Source of the DNA: Hyphomicrobiaceae bacterium
Lineage (GTDB): Bacteria; Pseudomonadota; Alphaproteobacteria; Rhizobiales; Hyphomicrobiaceae
NCBI GenBank assembly: GCA_025359165.1
Contig: JANYHG010000071.1
Coordinates: 1 to 53,204 of the forward strand
Length of the DNA stretch: 53,204 bases
Direction: 5' to 3'
Shown here one piece after another: positions 43,667 through 51,698 of this stretch (the stretch's first letter is position 1; the number at the start of each line of letters is the position of its first letter). The notes beneath the pieces were generated by a model, which was not told where the DNA came from, ran no database searches, and was given only the letters and a program-made list of their open reading frames with translations. Made by a program: the position numbers and the translations under genes.

Positions 43667-43765
43667 CGCAAGCCCAGGCAACATGCACGACCAGAACAAT
43701 AAGCTAGGGTCGTTGGCGATCGAACCAGATCGGATCGAGCCTGTGCATCGTGAGGAGTGTCTTGC

Positions 43766-45391
43766 ATGTCGACGACTGACGTAGCCAAGCCGCAGGGCAC
43801 GATCGAGCGCAGGATAGAACGCGCGCTGCTGTCGGTTTCCGACAAGACCGGGTTGCTCGAACTGGCTCGCGCGTTGGCAGCCGAGGGCGTGGAACTGCTG
43901 TCGACCGGCGGGACGGCCGCCGCGCTCAAGTCCGCTGGTATCGCCGTCAAAGATGTGTCCGAACATACCGGCTTCCCCGAAATGATGGATGGCCGGTTGA
44001 AGACGCTGCATCCGAAAGTGCATGGCGGGCTGCTGGCCGTACGTGACAGCGCGGCTCATCGCAAGGACGCCGAAGATCACGGCATCGGCATGATCGATCT
44101 GCTGGTCGTGAACCTTTACCCGTTCGAGGCCACGGTTGCGCGCGGTGCCGACTACGATACGACTGTTGAGAATATCGACATCGGCGGCCCCGCAATGATC
44201 CGTGGTGCAGCGAAGAACCATGCATCCGTCACGGTTGTCGTCGCACCCGAGGACTACAGGCGCCTGTTGTCCGAAATGAAGGCACATGGCGGGGCCACGA
44301 CGGCACCATTCCGCCGCGCGATGGCGCAGAAGGCCTACGCGCGCACGGCCGAGTACGACGGCGCAATCTCGAATTGGTTGGGTGCGGTCGTCGAAAGTGC
44401 GGACGGTGCCAGGCCGGATGCAAAACCGACGCGATTTCCGCGCACGCTGTCGCTGCAGTTCCGTAAGGCGCAGGATTTGCGCTACGGCGAAAATCCGCAT
44501 CAAACAGCAGCTTTCTACGTCGAACGTAATTGCATCGATGCGGGCATCGCCAGCGCCCGGCAACTTCAGGGCAAGGAGCTTTCCTACAACAACATCGCCG
44601 ATACCGATGCGGCTCTCGAATGCGTCAGCACGTTTGCCGATCAGCCCGCATGCGTCATCGTCAAGCACGCCAATCCGTGCGGTGTTGCATTGGCCGAGAC
44701 TGCGCTGGCGGCTTATGACCGTGCATTCAAGACCGACCCCGAGTCGGCGTTCGGCGGCATCATCGCATTCAACCGCACGCTCGATCTGGCGACCGCGCGA
44801 GCTATAGTCGAGCGCCAGTTCGTCGAAGTGATCATCGCTCCCGATGTGGGCGAGGGCGTCGAGGCCGTGGTCGCAGCCAAGAAGAACGTGCGGCTCCTGG
44901 TGTGCGGCGCATTGCCCGCGACGCCGACCTCGCGGTTCGATTTCAAGCGTGTGACCGGCGGCTTGCTGGTGCAGGACGCGGATCTTGCGCTCTACGAGAC
45001 GTTGCGCGTCGTCACCAGACGCAAACCGACTGACGCCGAGATGGCCGATCTGATGTTCGCGTGGAAGGTCGCCAAGGCCGTCAAGTCGAACGCCATCGTC
45101 TATGCGAAGGACTGCGCCACTGTGGGCGTCGGTGCGGGACAGATGAGCCGGATCAACTCGTCGCGCATCGCGGTGATCAAGGCCGAGATGGCCGGGCTTT
45201 CGGTGAAAGGCTCGGTGGTGGCATCGGACGCGTTCTTCCCGTTCGCCGACGGGTTGATATCAGCCGCAGAAGCCGGCGCGACGGCCGTGATCCATCCTGG
45301 CGGCTCCTTGCGCGACGACGAAGTGATCAAAGCCGCCGACGACCGCGGCCTCGCGATGGTGCTCACCGGCATGCGTCACTTCAAGCACTGA
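43766..45391 (+). CDS. purH: bifunctional AICAR transformylase / IMP cyclohydrolase
   Basis: PurH performs the last two steps of purine synthesis, formylating AICAR and closing the ring to IMP. The 541-residue length is usual. The N-terminal cyclohydrolase has [53 protein letters not shown] and [11 protein letters not shown]. The C-terminal transformylase has [27 protein letters not shown] and [11 protein letters not shown], with the catalytic Lys-His pair, and ends [20 protein letters not shown] 43766 with AGGAG nine bases upstream is chosen over GTG 43757. Confidence 0.98.
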   Translation: MSTTDVAKPQGTIERRIERALLSVSDKTGLLELARALAAEGVELLSTGGTAAALKSAGIAVKDVSEHTGFPEMMDGRLKTLHPKVHGGLLAVRDSAAHRKDAEDHGIGMIDLLVVNLYPFEATVARGADYDTTVENIDIGGPAMIRGAAKNHASVTVVVAPEDYRRLLSEMKAHGGATTAPFRRAMAQKAYARTAEYDGAISNWLGAVVESADGARPDAKPTRFPRTLSLQFRKAQDLRYGENPHQTAAFYVERNCIDAGIASARQLQGKELSYNNIADTDAALECVSTFADQPACVIVKHANPCGVALAETALAAYDRAFKTDPESAFGGIIAFNRTLDLATARAIVERQFVEVIIAPDVGEGVEAVVAAKKNVRLLVCGALPATPTSRFDFKRVTGGLLVQDADLALYETLRVVTRRKPTDAEMADLMFAWKVAKAVKSNAIVYAKDCATVGVGAGQMSRINSSRIAVIKAEMAGLSVKGSVVASDAFFPFADGLISAAEAGATAVIHPGGSLRDDEVIKAADDRGLAMVLTGMRHFKH

Positions 45392-45401
45392 TCACGTGCA
45401 C

Positions 45402-46742
45402 TCACGCAGCTGCCGCAAGTGTGCGCTTGGCAAGCCGGGTTCGCACCAGGTCGATGTGACCGCGCAGATTGTAGTACTGCTCACGATAGGCGCGCGGGAT
45501 TTTCAGATCGGCGACGGCATCGGAGATGGCGGCGAGTTCGCGGCCTTCCGCTGCATTCGAGGCGATACTGCCGCCGCGTTTGCCGATGCCGTTCTCAAGC
45601 CGGTCGAGGCGACCGTACCAGTAGGTCAGCTTACGCTGCACGCGCCAGCGGATGAGCGCAGGGATGCCGCGGAACAGTGGCACCGCGATGGTCGCCAGCG
45701 GGATCAACAGTACCAGCATGCGTTCGAGGAAGTTGGCGACCCAGAACGGCAGGTAACGTTGCAGGAACGGCGGGCCGTTCTTGTAGAAGCGCAGAGCATC
45801 CGGCGACATCTGAAATTCCGGATCGACATTGCGCGGGAATTCACCGGCGCGCGTGAAGATGTTCGGTGTCGAATGGATCTGTGAGGCCGCTTCGGCGAGT
45901 TGGGCGACGAGCGCCGGATGCAGGTCTTCGCTGGCCACCAGGGCTGCCACCGGCGCGATCAGCTCGACGTCCTGTGGCGGGATGTCTTTCTCGAGATCGA
46001 TCACCCCCTTGGGCAAGGTGAGTCGCGCCAGATACGGATAGATGCGCGACAGCGCGTTGGCCTGAGACATGCTCATCAGCTTGATGGTCGGATCGCGCAG
46101 CAAACCTTGAATTAACGGCGCTTCCGGCGCGAACGCCAGCAGCACCGCGTCTGCCGCGCCCGACTTGAGAGCCTCGACGGCAGGTGCGCCGGTGATGGGC
46201 AGCAAAGTCGAGTTCTGGTCCGAGATGGCGGCCGCGTTGAGCAGCGTCATCGCGAGCGCGCGCGTTCCGCTGCCGTCGCTGCCGACGGCGATCTTCAGGC
46301 CCTTGAGTTGCGCGATGCGGTCGAAGGTGTCGGCGCTCTTGTAGAAGATCCACAGCGGCTCGTAGAACATGCGGCCGATCGAGACCAACCCGGCGCTGCC
46401 GCCTTTGTCAGTGATGCCGCCCTGCAGCAATGCCACGCTGACTGCCGATTTCGGGTCCTGCAGGCGTTTCAAATTCTCGATGGAGCCCGCGGACGTCTTG
46501 AGCTCGACATTGATGCCTGCGGTCTTCAGCTGCTGTTGATACAGCTTGCCGAAGGCGTGGTAGCCGCCCGCTTCGCCACCCGTCGAAATGACGACGACCT
46601 TCTGCGGCGGCGGTTGCAGCACCGTCGAGGCATACCAAAGCCCGCCAGCCACTAGCATCAGGATGGGAACGACGAGCAGCAGCAGGCGGCTCGGCGACAG
46701 ATCTCCGCTGTCGCGCGCGAATGCGTCTTCGTCTTTGCTCAT
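45402..46742 (-). CDS. TAXI-family TRAP solute-binding protein, membrane-anchored
   Basis: This 446-residue protein resembles TRAP transporter binding subunits of the TAXI type. A transmembrane helix near the N-terminus (about 20-42) anchors it. The binding domain starts VVVISTGGEAGGYHAFGKLY and continues LKTSAGSIENLKRLQD, VALLQGGITDKGGSAGLVSI and LKGLKIAVGSDGSGTRALA. A second hydrophobic segment lies near 345-362, followed by a basic cytoplasmic-type tail of about 85 residues, unusual for a binding protein. No TRAP permease gene is nearby. ATG 46742 has GGGGGAC seven bases upstream. It converges with purH over ten bases. Confidence 0.85.
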   Translation of the reverse strand: MSKDEDAFARDSGDLSPSRLLLLVVPILMLVAGGLWYASTVLQPPPQKVVVISTGGEAGGYHAFGKLYQQQLKTAGINVELKTSAGSIENLKRLQDPKSAVSVALLQGGITDKGGSAGLVSIGRMFYEPLWIFYKSADTFDRIAQLKGLKIAVGSDGSGTRALAMTLLNAAAISDQNSTLLPITGAPAVEALKSGAADAVLLAFAPEAPLIQGLLRDPTIKLMSMSQANALSRIYPYLARLTLPKGVIDLEKDIPPQDVELIAPVAALVASEDLHPALVAQLAEAASQIHSTPNIFTRAGEFPRNVDPEFQMSPDALRFYKNGPPFLQRYLPFWVANFLERMLVLLIPLATIAVPLFRGIPALIRWRVQRKLTYWYGRLDRLENGIGKRGGSIASNAAEGRELAAISDAVADLKIPRAYREQYYNLRGHIDLVRTRLAKRTLAAAA

Positions 46743-46863
46743 GGTCGTCCCCCGGCGATATACTTCCGAATACTTGTGTATGGCCGCCGGTCCCGTCACG
46801 CAATCGATCCGGATGGAAAGATGTGTCGCAGGACAGCGCGACATCGGCTTCGTAATCGGGCGA

Positions 46864-47397
46864 TCAACGTGGTGGCCGGCGGCGGCGGAAGTCGTCGTCG
46901 GCCGGTCCCGCAGGTGGCAGCACTTCGGCCTGCCCCCTCGCGCCTGTCGTCGGGCCGGGAGCCTGCTTCGCGGCAACTTGCCCCCCGGCGGGTGGTCGCC
47001 CAGCAATCGCCTTGGGCTGTGAGCACTCGGTGAGCCACACGTCGTAGACCGGATGCTCGACGGCATCGAGACCGGGGCTTTCGGCGAACATCCAGCCCGA
47101 GAACAGCTTCTTCTCGCTACCGTCGAGTTGCGTTTCCTGAACCTCGACGAAGGTCGTCGTCTTTGGCAGTTGATCAGGCGGCCGCGAATAACACAGGCGC
47201 GGCGTCACTTTGAGCGCCCCGAACTTGACGGTGTCGCCGAGCTTGATTTCCAGTTTCGAAATGCGCGCCGTCACTTTATCCAGCGCAGCGAACACAGCGA
47301 CCTGATTTTCTATGCGCTGCGCCCTGGCCAGCGACGGCGCAACCACGGTCAGCGTCAGCGCCAAGAGCAGCGTCTCAGCGGAGGTGAATCGTAACAT
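46864..47397 (-). CDS. DUF2155 secreted protein
   Basis: This 177-residue protein has a signal peptide (about 1-26, ending PSLARAQ). The central region has FAALDKVTARISKLEIKLGD, VTPRLCYSRPPDQLPKTTTF and LFSGWMFAESPGLDAVEHPVYDVWLTEC, all typical of DUF2155. The Pro/Arg-rich tail is low complexity. DUF2155 genes are found near the NDUFA12-type complex I subunit in alphaproteobacteria, as here. Function is unknown. ATG 47397 is preferred because it gives a clean signal peptide. Confidence 0.88.
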   Translation of the reverse strand: MLRFTSAETLLLALTLTVVAPSLARAQRIENQVAVFAALDKVTARISKLEIKLGDTVKFGALKVTPRLCYSRPPDQLPKTTTFVEVQETQLDGSEKKLFSGWMFAESPGLDAVEHPVYDVWLTECSQPKAIAGRPPAGGQVAAKQAPGPTTGARGQAEVLPPAGPADDDFRRRRPPR

Positions 47398-47740
47398 GTG
47401 GTGGTGCTGCGTGCGCAAAAGCTCGGTCCCAAAAGCTCGGTCTTATATGCGGCCCTGAAGTGCGGTCCTGAAGTGCATTCGGGAAAGATGTGGATGATAT
47501 TCCCGACAGAAGCACGACCGCCATTCAACGCAAATCGGAACGGCCTGGAGCGGGTCGATCCGTGTTACCGACATACGACGCAGGCGCTCGAAAGTCATGC
47601 GGAAGCCGAACCACCCGCGCAATTGTCCCACGTTCTTTCTGTGGCAAAAAGGGCAATGCGATGTCCCGCCGGCTCTGCGTCAGCGTGCTTCCAGATAAAG
47701 TGTGCAGCCGTTTTCAGAGAAAGCCCGCTGATCACCGGGA
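47398..47740. other. intergenic region between NDUFA12 and DUF2155
   Basis: About 340 bases contain only short frames that resemble no protein. No repeat or clear terminator was seen. It presumably carries the DUF2155 promoter. Confidence 0.4.
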
Positions 47741-48145
47741 TTATTCCGGCTTCCAGGGCTTGTAATCGCCGGTTGCGGCCTTGCGGCGGTTGTCCGAATT
47801 GAGGATCGACCCTTGTGGGCGATAGGCCGCCGGTGTGCCGGTCAGGTTCGGCTGATGCGCCTTCTGCCAGGGTCGCGGCTGATAGGCCTGATCCTCGGTC
47901 GGTGGCAGATCCACAGTATAGTGCATCCAGCCGTGCCAATCCGGCGAGATTTGCGAGGCTTCGGCGCCGTCCTTGTAGACGACCCAGCGGCGCGGCACGC
48001 CCAGGGGGCCGATGCCCTTCGACTGCACGAAATACTGGTTACCCCGTTCGTCGTTGCCGACGTGACGACCACGCAGGCGGGTATAGATGCGGTTCGACCA
48101 GGTGTTGCCACCCCACCAGCTGAAGATTTCGGACACGATGCTCAT
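47741..48145 (-). CDS. NADH:ubiquinone oxidoreductase subunit NDUFA12-like
   Basis: This 134-residue supernumerary complex I subunit is related to mitochondrial NDUFA12 (B17.2). Family features are FSWWGGNTWSNRIYTRLRGR, VGNDERGNQYFVQ, GVPRRWVVYKDGAEASQISP and WHGWMHYTVDLPPTED, in the family's usual order. It lies on the cytoplasmic side of complex I at the junction of the peripheral arm. The other nuo genes are elsewhere, as is usual for this subunit in alphaproteobacteria. ATG 48145 is supported by the conserved N-terminus. Confidence 0.93.
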   Translation of the reverse strand: MSIVSEIFSWWGGNTWSNRIYTRLRGRHVGNDERGNQYFVQSKGIGPLGVPRRWVVYKDGAEASQISPDWHGWMHYTVDLPPTEDQAYQPRPWQKAHQPNLTGTPAAYRPQGSILNSDNRRKAATGDYKPWKPE

Positions 48146-48963
48146 GCGTGGCGTTCCATGAACCGGCGCAGAAGGCACCGGCAAGTGCCCGCGCTTATGG
48201 CACCGCCAGCCGCGGCCTGTCCAGAGCGCCGGCTGGCCGCAAGCACCAAAACCCGCACCGGCCTGCGCCGTGCGGTTTTAACCAGTTCCAACCTCACTTT
48301 CTGCCCCCAGAAGGGGCGGGACGTGACGTCGGGTGATCGGATACATGGCGTGACGCCACGTCCCGTATTTGCCGCCGGGGGATCGCTCGAACCGCCACGT
48401 TGATCAAACGCCGCGTTGTTGGGGGCACAAGAGTCCGCCAGTTCGAGCCAGGTGCCGTGCGTGACCTCGCACCATCGGACCGGCTTTATCTTCGACACGG
48501 TTGCTTCGGTTTCGGGCTCGCACCCGAACCTTCAGCTACGGCGCTTTCAGAGTTCTCCTCCTTGTACGCCGCCGCTCGGATCTCACAATCCTCGCACCGT
48601 TCCGACACGGCTCCCGGTCGGGGGTCGTGAACGCTCACAAGCCGCCCCTTATGACCATGGGATGCAAAAGAAATAGCACAACTCACCACAGCACGCACGC
48701 ACAGGTTGCGAAAATGGCTAACGTCTCGAAGGTTGCAGTGTCACTCGTCCATGAGCGGTGCAGCAGAAGCCATGTCCTGCCGGACCTCTTCATTCGTGCG
48801 TCATCGAACAAGGCGCGACCGCCTGCAACGGGCCGGCATCTGGCGGTCGAGTGAGGGCTTGCGGTTTCGCCCCCGACCAATATGGTAAAAATAATAGGGG
48901 TGAACGGCCGATCAGAAGCTTGGCACGAAGCGGCCAACATTGATCGCACGGGGAGACAATCTT
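48146..48963. other. long intergenic region upstream of dctA
   Basis: These 818 bases have no convincing gene. Two adjacent hairpins lie at 48303-48365. A 46-codon frame from ATG 48714 (MANVSKVAVSLVHERCSRSH) recalls the start of a LacI-type helix-turn-helix, but it has neither the loop nor the rest and is not called. An AT-rich stretch (TGGTAAAAATAATAGGGG) at about 48882-48900 is the best place for a dctA promoter. Confidence 0.4.
48303..48365 (+). other. two back-to-back hairpins in the dctA upstream region
   Basis: The first is GCCCC-CAGAA-GGGGC at 48303-48317. The second pairs CGGGACGTGACGTC (48317-48330) with GACGCCACGTCCCG (48352-48365), thirteen of fourteen pairs, around a 21-base loop. 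No T-run follows on either strand, so a simple terminator is unlikely. Confidence 0.5.
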
Positions 48964-50373
48964 GTGAACACGCAATCCGCCATGCATCAGCCGTTCTACA
49001 AAAGTCTCTACTTCAAAGTACTGCTCGCGATCTTTGCCGGTGTCGTGCTCGGCGTGATGTCCCCTTCTGACATCAAGGTCGTACCAGAGGCACTCCGCTC
49101 TCTGGTGGTTCTGCCGCTGGGCTGGGCAGAGGCGATGAAACCTCTCGGTGATGTTTTCATCAAGATGATCAAGATGGTGATCGCTCCAATCATCTTCTGC
49201 ACCGTGGTGCACGGCATCGCCAGCATGCAGGATCTGAAAAAAGTTGGACGCGTTGGCATCAAGGCGCTGGTCTATTTCGAGGTGCTGACGACACTCGCGC
49301 TGCTCATCGGACTCATTGTCGTCAACACACTGCGTCCAGGTGTGGGCATGAACGTCGACGCCAAGCTGATCGACACCAAGTCGATCGCAGTCTTCGTCTC
49401 TAAGGCCAAAGAGCAGGGCATCCTCGACACACTGCTGCACATCATTCCCAATACGGTCGTCGGTGCGTTCGCCGAAGGCGAAATACTACAGGTGCTGTTC
49501 TTTGCTGTTCTATTCGCAATCGGGCTGCAGGCGCTCGGGGAACGAGGCCGGGCACTTGTGGGCATCATCGACCAGGCGTCACACGCTCTGTTTGGTGTCG
49601 TTCGTATCATCATGTTGTTCGCGCCGATCGGCGCGTTTGGCGCGATGGCGTTCACCATCGGCAAATACGGCATCACCACGCTGATGTCGCTCGGCATGCT
49701 GATGGCGTCATTCTACGCGACGTGCTTGATTTTCATCTTTGGCATTCTCGGCTTCGTCGCCTGGCTGGCCGGTTTTAATATTTTCAAGTTCATCCGCTAT
49801 ATCAAAGAAGAACTGTTGATCGTTCTCGGCACTTCTTCGTCCGAGTCCGTGCTGCCGCGCATGATTGCCAAGATGGAGAACCTGGGCTGCGAAAAATCGG
49901 TTGTCGGCTTGGTGATCCCAACCGGATATTCGTTCAACCTGGACGGCACCTGCATCTATTTGACGATGGCAGCGCTTTTCCTGGCGCAAGCGACCAACAC
50001 CGATTTGTCGCTTCTCCAGCAACTCGGGATTCTGGGCGTCCTTCTCTTGACCTCGAAAGGTGCCGCCGGCGTGACGGGGTCGGGCTTCATCGTGCTCGCC
50101 GCGACCTTGGCCTCGGTGGGAACGATCCCCGTCGCCAGCATCGCGCTTATTCTTGGTGTCGATCGTTTCATGTCGGAGGCGCGTGCACTCACCAACCTGA
50201 TCGGCAATGGCGTCGCCACGATCGTGGTCGCCCGCTGGGAAGGTGCGCTTGATGTTGAGCGGATGCAGGCGCATCTCAACAGGGAAACAGCGGCGGAAGC
50301 CGATAATCCTGAGGATGTTTTGGTCGCAAATGAGCTGAAAAATGCCGGGGTGCCAAAGCCAGTCACGATGTAG
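48964..50373 (+). CDS. dctA: C4-dicarboxylate:cation symporter
   Basis: DctA takes up succinate, fumarate and malate with cations across the inner membrane. The 469-residue product opens [20 protein letters not shown] and contains the family signatures [40 protein letters not shown] (serine-rich re-entrant loop) and [40 protein letters not shown] is the second re-entrant loop. The start is GTG 48964, with GGGGAGA about eight bases upstream. No dctB/dctD pair lies nearby and no sigma-54 promoter was found. Confidence 0.95.
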   Translation: MNTQSAMHQPFYKSLYFKVLLAIFAGVVLGVMSPSDIKVVPEALRSLVVLPLGWAEAMKPLGDVFIKMIKMVIAPIIFCTVVHGIASMQDLKKVGRVGIKALVYFEVLTTLALLIGLIVVNTLRPGVGMNVDAKLIDTKSIAVFVSKAKEQGILDTLLHIIPNTVVGAFAEGEILQVLFFAVLFAIGLQALGERGRALVGIIDQASHALFGVVRIIMLFAPIGAFGAMAFTIGKYGITTLMSLGMLMASFYATCLIFIFGILGFVAWLAGFNIFKFIRYIKEELLIVLGTSSSESVLPRMIAKMENLGCEKSVVGLVIPTGYSFNLDGTCIYLTMAALFLAQATNTDLSLLQQLGILGVLLLTSKGAAGVTGSGFIVLAATLASVGTIPVASIALILGVDRFMSEARALTNLIGNGVATIVVARWEGALDVERMQAHLNRETAAEADNPEDVLVANELKNAGVPKPVTM

Positions 50374-50598
50374 CCGGACACGGCAAACGATGCGTCATGT
50401 CGTGGCCGAACCGTGGGGCGAAGATCAGCGACACGTTTTCGGTGCCTAGCAGCGTCGCAGCTGATCTATTACGGGCGTGCGGACCAGTGTTGCGCATGCG
50501 CCACATCGTCGTCGGATTTTGCGTCTCCAGCCTTGTTTCACAGATTTCTAGTTTCGTCCGCACCCGACATTGTTGCATGGTTGTGCACAGATTTAGCC

Positions 50599-50607
50599 TG
50601 TGGATAA
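50599..50607 (-). promoter_or_regulatory. perfect DnaA-box match upstream of the exosortase cassette
   Basis: TGTGGATAA is the complement of the DnaA consensus TTATCCACA. A looser match, TTGTGCACA, lies 18 bases before it. One such 9-mer is expected about once in 130 kb of random sequence, so the evidence is weak. It lies 43 bases before the desaturase start codon. Confidence 0.25.
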
Positions 50608-50649
50608 GCGTCGACCATTAGTCGTCGTGGTGTTGGTGTAGGGATTGTT

Positions 50650-51504
50650 GTGATTGAAAGTGCGTACTTAGTCGGATTGCCCGGTGCGGCTTCAGTGGCC
50701 TGGTTGCTGGCCGTTGCAATCGCTCCGTTGATGGTGGCGCTGGAGTTGCGTTGTCCCGCGCGACCGATACGTCCCGATGGATTGCGGTGGTGTATCGCGT
50801 TCGCGCTCACCCTCTTCGGATCGTGCCTGACCCGTGCGCTTACTCCTTCGCTGGCGCTGGTGTCGGCCACCCTGTCCAGTCAGGCCGGGTTTGGGCTCCT
50901 GGGTCGGCTCGACTTTCCGCCATGGCTCGCCGCAGTGATTGGGCTGCTTGTCCTCGACCTCACCGCATATGCCGCACACGTTGGTCTGCACAAGGTGCCG
51001 ATGTTGTGGCGTTTACACCGCGTGCATCATGGTGACGAGCAATTGGATGCGAGTACCGAGCTGCGACATCATCCGGTTGAGACCCTGCTGGTCGCGGCTG
51101 TCATCGGTACGGTGGTCGCAACGGTCGGGATCTCTGCAACAGCGGTTACTGCCATGCTGTCGGTGCAACTCGCGCTCGGCTTGTGGCAACATGCCAACAT
51201 TTGTCCGCTGCCGTTCGAGCCCGCGCTCAGTCTCATCCTCGTTACCCCCACGATGCACCAGCTGCATCATGCCGATCGGGCTGATCTGCATGACAGCAAC
51301 TTCGCCGCTGTCTTCTCGTTGTGGGATCGGATGTTCGGCACCTTTCGGCATCCCCCCCCAGGCGCGACGGAGCTGAAGTTCGGCCTTGCAGCGGAGTCGT
51401 GGCACAGACCGCAGACGCTGGTCGCCCTGCTCGTTTCGCCGTTTCGGTCTCGACCGACAGCGGCCTTCCAACCCCTAAAATCACAACCGGAGACTATGAT
51501 ATGA
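50650..51504 (+). CDS. sterol desaturase / fatty acid hydroxylase-family membrane protein
   Basis: This 284-residue membrane protein has hydrophobic segments near 8-30, 45-70, 85-110 and 138-175. The histidine clusters of the di-iron membrane oxygenase family are present: HVGLHKVPMLWRLHRVHHGD (HxxxH and HxxHH), TELRHHPVE, and TPTMHQLHHADR. Family members hydroxylate or desaturate lipids such as sterols and fatty acids. The start is GTG 50650, with GGGA about seven bases upstream. The stop overlaps the start of the 63-residue peptide gene (ATGATATGA), so the two are coupled. Its place ahead of an exosortase suggests that it modifies a lipid used by that system. Confidence 0.9.
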   Translation: MIESAYLVGLPGAASVAWLLAVAIAPLMVALELRCPARPIRPDGLRWCIAFALTLFGSCLTRALTPSLALVSATLSSQAGFGLLGRLDFPPWLAAVIGLLVLDLTAYAAHVGLHKVPMLWRLHRVHHGDEQLDASTELRHHPVETLLVAAVIGTVVATVGISATAVTAMLSVQLALGLWQHANICPLPFEPALSLILVTPTMHQLHHADRADLHDSNFAAVFSLWDRMFGTFRHPPPGATELKFGLAAESWHRPQTLVALLVSPFRSRPTAAFQPLKSQPETMI

Positions 51505-51692
51505 TCCGCTCGAGACTTGTCGCGCTATCGGTTACGCTCGCAGCCATGGCAGCGTCAACCATGCCAGCCCTGGCGGGTATACCGGGACTCGGACTAGACG
51601 CCCCTGAGATCGGGGGGACTGGCAGTATCGTTGCCATAACGACGGTGGCCGCCATCGCCACGATGGTGTGGGAACGCCGTCGCCAGAAATAG
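51501..51692 (+). CDS. 63-residue secreted peptide with VPEID-CTERM-like sorting domain
   Basis: The peptide starts at ATG 51501, overlapping the desaturase stop by four bases. Residues 1-25 form a signal peptide (ending MPALA). The C-terminal region has DAPEIGG (33-39), a hydrophobic stretch at about 41-57 and a basic end ERRRQK. This tripartite tail (Pro-Glu motif, membrane span, Arg cluster) is that of a PEP-CTERM-type sorting signal, closest to the VPEID-CTERM variant. Between the two signals there are only about eight residues (GIPGLGLD), so it is an extremely small exosortase substrate. The exosortase gene follows after six bases. Confidence 0.85.
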   Translation: MIRSRLVALSVTLAAMAASTMPALAGIPGLGLDAPEIGGTGSIVAITTVAAIATMVWERRRQK

Positions 51693-51698
51693 ATAGCG

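Noticed and set aside
43211-44668. 485-residue minus-strand open frame opposite the heparinase and purH genes
   Set aside because: It lies antisense to two strongly supported genes and shows no recognisable motif.
48714-48854. 46-codon frame resembling the start of a LacI-type regulator
   Set aside because: The helix-turn-helix pattern breaks after about 20 residues and nothing of the ligand domain follows.
48901-48963. TTGGCACGAAG upstream of dctA considered as a sigma-54 promoter
   Set aside because: The -24-like TGGCAC is present, but the -12 GC element (TTGC) is not at the required spacing.
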